A stretch of DNA of 64,000 bases from Nitrospira sp. ST-bin5 (GTDB lineage: Bacteria; Nitrospirota; Nitrospiria; Nitrospirales; Nitrospiraceae): NCBI GenBank assembly GCA_002083555.1, contig MSXN01000001.1, positions 62,001 to 126,000 on the forward strand. The letters run 5' to 3'. A program made the translations under genes and the position numbers. How positions within the stretch are numbered: the stretch's first letter is position 1; each line of letters begins with the position of its first letter. This document shows positions 58,886-64,000 of the stretch, in pieces. The notes under the pieces were generated by a model. That model was not told the origin of the DNA. It did not search any database and was given only the letters and a program-made list of their open reading frames with translations.

Positions 58886-60263
58886 GGCCTCCCTTTATAG
58901 CATACTTCTCGAGCCGGTAGCGGAATGATCGGGTGTTGAGCCGGAGCAATCTGGCCGCTTTCTTTTTTACCCACTGGGTCCGCTCCAACGCCTTCAGCAG
59001 GAGGTCTTTCTCAAGGCCATTGATCATTCCCTCAAGGTCTAACCCATCTTCCGGCAGTTCGGTGGGGACCCCGCCCTGTTGTTGGGGCGATACTGTCCGG
59101 TGAAGCCATCCACGCATGTCAGCGTCCGTCACTGGGCCCCCCGTTGAGAATGCGACCACTCGCTCAATCAAGTTTTCCAGCTCTCGCACATTGCCACGCC
59201 ACTCATGCCCTAACAGTACTTGCATCGCCTCAGAGCTGATCGTCGGCATCGGCTTCCCGCTTTCCTTAGAAAACCGCGCAAGGAAATGTGTGACGAGCAG
59301 CGGAATATCACCGGAGCGCAACCGAAGCGGTGGGAGGCGGATTGGAATGACATCCAAACGATAGTACAGATCTTCACGGAAGGAACCATCCGCCACGGCC
59401 TTCTCAAGATCTTTATTCGTCGCAGCCACGATGCGCACATCGACCTTAATATCCTGGGTCCCGCCGACTCGACGAAATTCGCGTTCCTGAATCACCCGCA
59501 ATAACTTCACCTGGATCGTCGGCGTCGTGTCCCCGATCTCATCCAAAAATATCGTGCCTCCGTTCGCGACTTCGAACAACCCGGCTTTGTTGGAAATGGC
59601 ACCCGTGAACGAGCCCTTCATGTGCCCGAACAACTCGCTCTCCAAGAGCGTTTCGGGTACCGCACTGCAATTCACGGCCACAAACGGCAAGGGGCTCCGC
59701 GCACTATTGTAGTGGATCGCCCGAGCGACAAGCTCTTTGCCGGTTCCACTTTCTCCGCAAATCAACACATTGCTCTTTGAGTCGGCGACTTTCTTCACCA
59801 CATCAAACACCTTCTGCATCGCCTCACTCTGTCCCACCAACTGGGCAAAGGACGATTGACTCGCCATCTCGCGCTTCAACAAGATGTTCTCTGTCGTCAA
59901 CCGCCGCTTCTCCAGAGCATTCCGGATGATCAATTGCACTTCATCAACCTGGAACGGCTTCGTGAGATAGTCATACGCGCCCTGTTTCATCGCCTCAACG
60001 GCCGAGTCCGCTGTGGCAAAGGCCGTAATGATCAAGACGACAGTTTCTGGCGAGGCGGACTTGACGGCCCGGAGCACTTCCATTCCATCCACTTTGGGCA
60101 TCCGCAGGTCGGTAATCACGAGATCGAAAATTTCTTTCTGTACCTGTTCAATCGCCTCTTCACCGTCTGATACCGCCGTGACGGCATACCCGGCCCGCTT
60201 GAGCATGATGCTCAACACTTCCCGCAAACTCTGTTCATCATCGACGACTAAGATCTTTTCCAT
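58878..60263 (-). CDS. Sigma54-dependent response regulator, PilR-like
   Basis: 461 residues: receiver domain with Asp52 (VITDLRMPKVDG), AAA+ domain with Walker A GESGTGKE and Walker B GGTIFLDEIGD, and a Fis-type helix-turn-helix at the end (KKAARLLRLNTRSFRYRL). The sigma54-contact loop reads GSFTGA (217-222) instead of the common GAFTGA. It should activate RNA polymerase-sigma54 promoters. Overlap of 16 bases with its kinase and closeness to pilC suggest control of type IV pilus genes; NtrC-family alternatives are possible. Confidence 0.85.
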   Translation of the reverse strand: MEKILVVDDEQSLREVLSIMLKRAGYAVTAVSDGEEAIEQVQKEIFDLVITDLRMPKVDGMEVLRAVKSASPETVVLIITAFATADSAVEAMKQGAYDYLTKPFQVDEVQLIIRNALEKRRLTTENILLKREMASQSSFAQLVGQSEAMQKVFDVVKKVADSKSNVLICGESGTGKELVARAIHYNSARSPLPFVAVNCSAVPETLLESELFGHMKGSFTGAISNKAGLFEVANGGTIFLDEIGDTTPTIQVKLLRVIQEREFRRVGGTQDIKVDVRIVAATNKDLEKAVADGSFREDLYYRLDVIPIRLPPLRLRSGDIPLLVTHFLARFSKESGKPMPTISSEAMQVLLGHEWRGNVRELENLIERVVAFSTGGPVTDADMRGWLHRTVSPQQQGGVPTELPEDGLDLEGMINGLEKDLLLKALERTQWVKKKAARLLRLNTRSFRYRLEKYAIKGGRD

Positions 60264-61939
60264 GGCTCCCTACCTTCATGCCAGAGTCTCACGCCGACAT
60301 CGCCCGAGCGGGGCAAGCACACCACAAATCGAGACCCCTCATGCTCTCGACTCTCAACCTTGATCCACCCGCCGTGCAAATCAACAATCCGGTGAACTGC
60401 CGCAAGGCCCAATCCTGACCCCTGTTTTTTGGTCGTAAAGAACGGAAGAAAGATGTTGTCGAGGTTTTTCTTCGAGATCCCTTCGCCGGTATCATGAAAT
60501 GAAATCTCGATAACCTCTCCTTTACGTCCGGCAACATCGATGGCCCTGCAGCTGGTCGCGATCGTCAATTGTCCGCCCTTCGGCATGGCATCGAACGCAT
60601 TCGTGGCAAGATTCCAGAACACCTGCTTCAACTGATCCTGATCCACCTGCCCGGCCAACGCCTCACGAGACGGCTTGGCCTCAATCCGAATATTCGCTCT
60701 CGTCCGAGCTTCATGTTGTACCAGATCAAGGGTCTCGGCAAGGAGTTTGTTCAAATCATGCTCGGCCAGATTCAAAGCCGGAGGCCGTGCATACTGGAGA
60801 AACTCCGTGATGATTGTATCGAGCCTTGTCGCCTCCCGAATCGCGATGTCCATCAGCCGCTGGCTCGTCTCGTCCGCATGAAGGTCCTTCCGCAACATTT
60901 GCATCGCCCCGGCCAACGCGCCGAGCGGGTTGCGGATCTCGTGGGCCATCCCGGCCGACATTTCACCCAGACTGGCAAGCCAATCTTTCCGGCGCATCTC
61001 CTCTTCAAGATCCCGAATTTGCGTCAAGTCTTTGAAAACGCCGACCATCCCTGTCGTCTTTCCACGTTCCTGAAGTGGCGACAGCGTCATTCCCAGCACT
61101 AAGCGATTCCCGTCCGCGCGCGTACACTCCACTTCGAACCGCATATGTGCAGCCCCGTCGTCCTGCACATCCAGAGATCGATCCGGATGCCAGTTAAACA
61201 CGTCCCGCCAGGGGCGCCCTTGAACTTGCGCGAGATTATGTCCGGTGGCTTCCTGCGCGGCAGGGTTAAAGGAGGTGATTCGCCCCTCCTCATCAGCAGT
61301 AAATACGCCGCTACTGATACTGTGAATAATGTTTTCATGAAAAGCCTGAAGTCGGCTGAGTCCCTGCTCTTTTTCCTTGAGCGAATGATCCGCACGTTGA
61401 AGCTGTTCTGTCAGAAGGCCACTCAAGAAGCCCACCACCAAGAACGCCAGACTGTGAACCCCAAACGTCTGAAGCGTTTCCGGCGCACTCAGACGTGTCC
61501 TGGGCAACCAACCCCAGGCTTCAGTGAGCCCATATAATTGAAGATTGGTCAGGAGGCCGAAGAGGATGACGCACAGGCTGGCAGTCAGAAGGCCGACCTT
61601 CCGGCGAGGCACCAGGCTCGCCAACGTAACCGAGATCACATACAGCACCAGAAATGGGCTCTCGATCCCGCCGGTTCTTGCGATCAAGACTGTTTCGAGC
61701 AGGAAGTCGATGCCGATTTGTACCCAGGCTAGTTGGACCAACCCCTCAGCGGTGGTCACAAAACGTAGAGCGAGGGCATACCCAATGGTGATCGCGTAGG
61801 TGAACACGATCAGGCTATAAAACGTCTCGACCTGTTCCCCTCTCGTGACTTGAAACGTGAGAGAAAGCCCGAGCAGGAGAGTCACAACGAGGACTCTCAG
61901 GCCGATTAGCCATTGGATTCTTGCTTTGATTTCGACCAC
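60248..61939 (-). CDS. Sensor histidine kinase, PilS-like
   Basis: 563 residues. About six membrane segments occupy the first 180 residues (LRVLVVTLLLGLSLTF, IVFTYAITIGYALAL, FLVLYVISVTLASLV, and others). A coiled linker and a PAS domain (about 205-310; GVFTADEEGRITSFNPAA) follow. HisKA has GMAHEIRNPLGA with His333, and HATPase has NLATNAFDAMPKGG and GSGLGLAAVHRI. It phosphorylates the overlapping PilR-like regulator. Topology and neighbouring pilC match PilS, which senses pilin in the membrane. Confidence 0.84.
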   Translation of the reverse strand: MVEIKARIQWLIGLRVLVVTLLLGLSLTFQVTRGEQVETFYSLIVFTYAITIGYALALRFVTTAEGLVQLAWVQIGIDFLLETVLIARTGGIESPFLVLYVISVTLASLVPRRKVGLLTASLCVILFGLLTNLQLYGLTEAWGWLPRTRLSAPETLQTFGVHSLAFLVVGFLSGLLTEQLQRADHSLKEKEQGLSRLQAFHENIIHSISSGVFTADEEGRITSFNPAAQEATGHNLAQVQGRPWRDVFNWHPDRSLDVQDDGAAHMRFEVECTRADGNRLVLGMTLSPLQERGKTTGMVGVFKDLTQIRDLEEEMRRKDWLASLGEMSAGMAHEIRNPLGALAGAMQMLRKDLHADETSQRLMDIAIREATRLDTIITEFLQYARPPALNLAEHDLNKLLAETLDLVQHEARTRANIRIEAKPSREALAGQVDQDQLKQVFWNLATNAFDAMPKGGQLTIATSCRAIDVAGRKGEVIEISFHDTGEGISKKNLDNIFLPFFTTKKQGSGLGLAAVHRIVDLHGGWIKVESREHEGSRFVVCLPRSGDVGVRLWHEGREPWKRS

Positions 61940-62059
61940 AGAGACTCCGGAACCTAGGAGAGAAAACCGCTCAGAGAAGCCTTAAGAAAGGGGATGGGAA
62001 ATCGTTCCGCATGGATTAAGCACTGACGAGAAACCGGCACACCGACATGGGCAGATCGA

Positions 62060-62091
62060 CAGACGTCGGTACGCTATTTCGCCGACGTCTG
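62060..62091 (-). other. Hairpin downstream of pilC
   Basis: 10-bp perfect stem CAGACGTCGG / CCGACGTCTG with a 12-base loop, 40 bases after the pilC stop and before the PilS-like gene. No T-run follows, so it may protect or process the mRNA rather than terminate it. Confidence 0.45.
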
Positions 62092-62130
62092 CCGAATCAC
62101 CTAGGTCACACGCTCCGTTCGAAAACACCT

Positions 62131-63345
62131 TTACCCAATCGCCGAGGCCATCGTGAAGATCGGCAGGTACATCGCGATGACGATGAAGCCGACCGTGACG
62201 CCGAGAAACACCATCATCATCGGCTCGAGTAACGCCGTCAGATTCGTCACCGCCGCATCGACTTCGTCCTCATAAAAATCGGCGATTTTCCCGAGCATAT
62301 TGTCGAGCGCACCGGTGGACTCGCCGACGGCAATCATGTGGGTCACCATCTTGGGGAACGCCTCGCTCTTGGCGAGCGGCTCAGAAATCGTCTTTCCTCC
62401 GCTGATGCTGATGCGTGCATCCATCAGCACGTTTTCGATGACTTTATTCCCGGCCGTCTTGGCACAGATCGATAAGGCCTCCAGCAGGGGCACTCCGCTC
62501 GTGATCAGCGTGCCCAATGTTCGCGTAAACTTGGCAACCGATGCCTTTCGAATCAAGTCACCGAACACCGGCAATTTCAGGACAATCTTGTCAACCGTCA
62601 ATCTGCCTTGAGCAGTCGCATAGTATTTCTTGAAGGCGATCACCCCGACAACGATCGCACCAAGAATAATGTACCAATTCCCTTGCACAAAGTTACTCAT
62701 GTCGATGACAAGCTGGGTCGGCCCAGGCAAGGCCATCTTCCCGCCCGACATTTCCTTGAACATTTTCTCGAAGACCGGAATGACCCAGATCATCAGCACA
62801 GTGATGACAATCGCGGCAATCCCGCAAATAGCCGCCGGATAAACCATGGCGCTCTTAATCTGCGACTTCAGCTTCATCGCCTTTTCAATGTGTTTGGAAA
62901 GGCGTGCGAGAATGGTATCCAGCAATCCGCCGACTTCACCAGCGTTCACCATATTGCAGTAGAGATCGTCGAAAATCTTTGGATGCCGACGCAACGCATC
63001 GGAAAAGGTCGAGCCGCCTTCAACTGACCCCTTGATTTCACCAACGGCTTTTCGAAGCGCCGCATTTTCCGACTGTGTCGAGAGAATCTCCAAGCATTGG
63101 ATCAAGGGCAAACCCGCGTTGATCATTGTTCCAAACTGTCGAGTGAAAACAACGAGATCCTTTTCCGTCATTCCGTTGCCGAAGCTCAGCTTGAACCCTT
63201 CTTTCGACCCCTTCTCCTCAAGGCTGGTCACCACCACGCTTTGCTTCCGGAGTTGGTCGACAGCCTCGTCGCGGCTCTTGGCCACAAGCTCGCCCTTCTT
63301 GACCGCACCAGACTTGCTTCGTCCAACGTATGCAAACGTAGCCAT
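62131..63345 (-). CDS. pilC: Type IV pilus inner-membrane assembly protein
   Basis: 404 residues, GspF/PilC family; recruits the assembly ATPase and builds the pilus platform in the inner membrane. It starts MATFAYVGRSKSGAVKKGEL. The two repeated GspF domains each contain FTRQFGTMINAGLPL or FTRTLGTLITSGVPL, with three membrane spans (for example AAICGIAAIVITVLMIWVIP). The C terminus LLEPMMMVFLGVTVGFIVIA is characteristic. The start at 63345 is chosen for this N terminus. pilB and pilT are not in the window. Confidence 0.92.
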   Translation of the reverse strand: MATFAYVGRSKSGAVKKGELVAKSRDEAVDQLRKQSVVVTSLEEKGSKEGFKLSFGNGMTEKDLVVFTRQFGTMINAGLPLIQCLEILSTQSENAALRKAVGEIKGSVEGGSTFSDALRRHPKIFDDLYCNMVNAGEVGGLLDTILARLSKHIEKAMKLKSQIKSAMVYPAAICGIAAIVITVLMIWVIPVFEKMFKEMSGGKMALPGPTQLVIDMSNFVQGNWYIILGAIVVGVIAFKKYYATAQGRLTVDKIVLKLPVFGDLIRKASVAKFTRTLGTLITSGVPLLEALSICAKTAGNKVIENVLMDARISISGGKTISEPLAKSEAFPKMVTHMIAVGESTGALDNMLGKIADFYEDEVDAAVTNLTALLEPMMMVFLGVTVGFIVIAMYLPIFTMASAIG

Positions 63346-63408
63346 AGGCGTGTAATCCTGTTGTGGCTCCCTGAGCCGGTTAGGGAACAAACGTGTATCT
63401 ACGTGGTG

Positions 63409-63437
63409 AGTCTACTGGGGGGGCAAAAACCTGTCAA
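63409..63437 (-). promoter_or_regulatory. Sigma70-type promoter of pilC
   Basis: TTGACA (63437-63432), a 17-base spacer and TAGACT (63414-63409) on the minus strand, about 60 bases before the pilC ATG. Confidence 0.55.
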
Positions 63438-63502
63438 AACAAATGCATTATCTATGCGACCTGAGAGCGATGGGAGCGAGTTGGATGGCCCGCATCAGTA
63501 CG

Positions 63503-64000
63503 TCAGCCGACAGAACCGTTCAAGTGGGTTCGTCGATACCCTCGATACAAATAGTGCAGCCCGGAGCCTAAGGTAAACGCCACCATGACCAGTAATAACG
63601 GGAACAACGCACCGATCTTCATTCCCCGCCAGATCATGGCAATGACCAGCACTACATAGGCCAACTGGCACAATGTCGTACCTTTCCCCAAGATCGTCGG
63701 CGTAATGTCGATGGCAATATTCGTCACATGCGCGACCACTGTCCCCAGCATCAGGATGAGATCCCTACTTACCACCAGGATCACGACCCATGATGGCACG
63801 AGGTGCAGGATAGAGAGCGTGAGGAAGGCCGATGTGAGCAGAAGCTTATCCGCCAATGGATCGAGAATTTCCCCCAACTTGGTCTGCTGATTGGTCATGC
63901 GCGCGACCAGTCCATCCAATGCATCGGTGAGACCGGCGCAGAGTAAAGCCGCCAGCGCATACCCATATTGCCGATAGGTCATGAACCCCACGAACACGGG
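63503..64000 (-). CDS. pgsA: CDP-diacylglycerol-glycerol-3-phosphate 3-phosphatidyltransferase (partial, 5' end outside window)
   Basis: Makes phosphatidylglycerol phosphate. About 165 C-terminal residues are visible, with the CDP-alcohol phosphotransferase signature DALDGLVAR followed by GEILDPLADK (Asp residues bind metal). Several membrane spans follow (VVILVVSRDLILMLGTVV, YVVLVIAMIW, FPLLLVMVAFTLG). The start codon lies beyond the right edge. Confidence 0.9.
   Translation of the reverse strand, partial: PVFVGFMTYRQYGYALAALLCAGLTDALDGLVARMTNQQTKLGEILDPLADKLLLTSAFLTLSILHLVPSWVVILVVSRDLILMLGTVVAHVTNIAIDITPTILGKGTTLCQLAYVVLVIAMIWRGMKIGALFPLLLVMVAFTLGSGLHYLYRGYRRTHLNGSVG

Overview
The window reads as a chromosomal segment of a Nitrospira-like bacterium (nitrite oxidiser or comammox lineage). 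The main evidence is a complete reductive TCA (rTCA) gene set with ATP-citrate lyase, a five-gene 2-oxoacid:ferredoxin oxidoreductase, a monomeric isocitrate dehydrogenase, and Gram-negative envelope genes (TonB receptors, a PagL-like protein). The assignment is inference from gene content; no rRNA or nxr/amo gene is present. I saw no tRNA, CRISPR array, transposase or phage gene.

Layout. (1) 1-12652, minus strand: an rTCA operon transcribed aclB-aclA-acn-icd-frdB-frdA-sucC-lipoprotein-sucD, with a good sigma70-type promoter before aclB; sucD runs off the left edge. (2) 12810-16495: mutM, a dual-specificity phosphatase, small zinc-ribbon and unknown proteins, and an Rsm22-like methyltransferase, closed by a strong bidirectional terminator. 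(3) 16517-20828, minus: the por/for operon (B, G, D, E-like, A). (4) 21076-21760, plus: a stand-alone MetV-like domain protein and queF. (5) 22042-37185, plus: a tightly packed signalling operon with two tandem TonB-dependent receptors, YfiR, a CHASE8-HAMP hybrid histidine kinase, a FIST protein, a large PAS/GAF hybrid kinase and a REC-PAS-GGDEF-EAL regulator. (6) 37286-45664: apaH, DUF309, a sterol-desaturase-like protein, the one-carbon cluster folD-metF-panB, a beta-propeller protein, a Cys-rich protein and a PilZ protein. (7) 45702-58885, minus: housekeeping genes for fatty-acid synthesis (plsX, fabH, fabD, fabG, acpP, fabF, rnc), ribosomal proteins S6, S18, L32 and L25, and ssb, pth, prs and ispE. 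(8) 58878-64000, minus: a PilS/PilR-like two-component pair, pilC, and a partial pgsA.

How the genes work together. Regions 1 and 3 supply nearly all steps of the rTCA cycle: citrate cleavage, aconitase, reductive isocitrate formation, fumarate reduction, succinyl-CoA formation and ferredoxin-dependent carboxylation. The most interesting locus is region 5. In the Pseudomonas YfiBNR system, periplasmic YfiR represses YfiN, which joins a CHASE8 sensor to a GGDEF output. Here YfiR is next to a CHASE8 sensor joined instead to a multi-step phosphorelay kinase, with TonB receptors upstream and a separate GGDEF-EAL regulator downstream. This looks like a rewired c-di-GMP signalling module reaching from outer membrane to cytoplasm.
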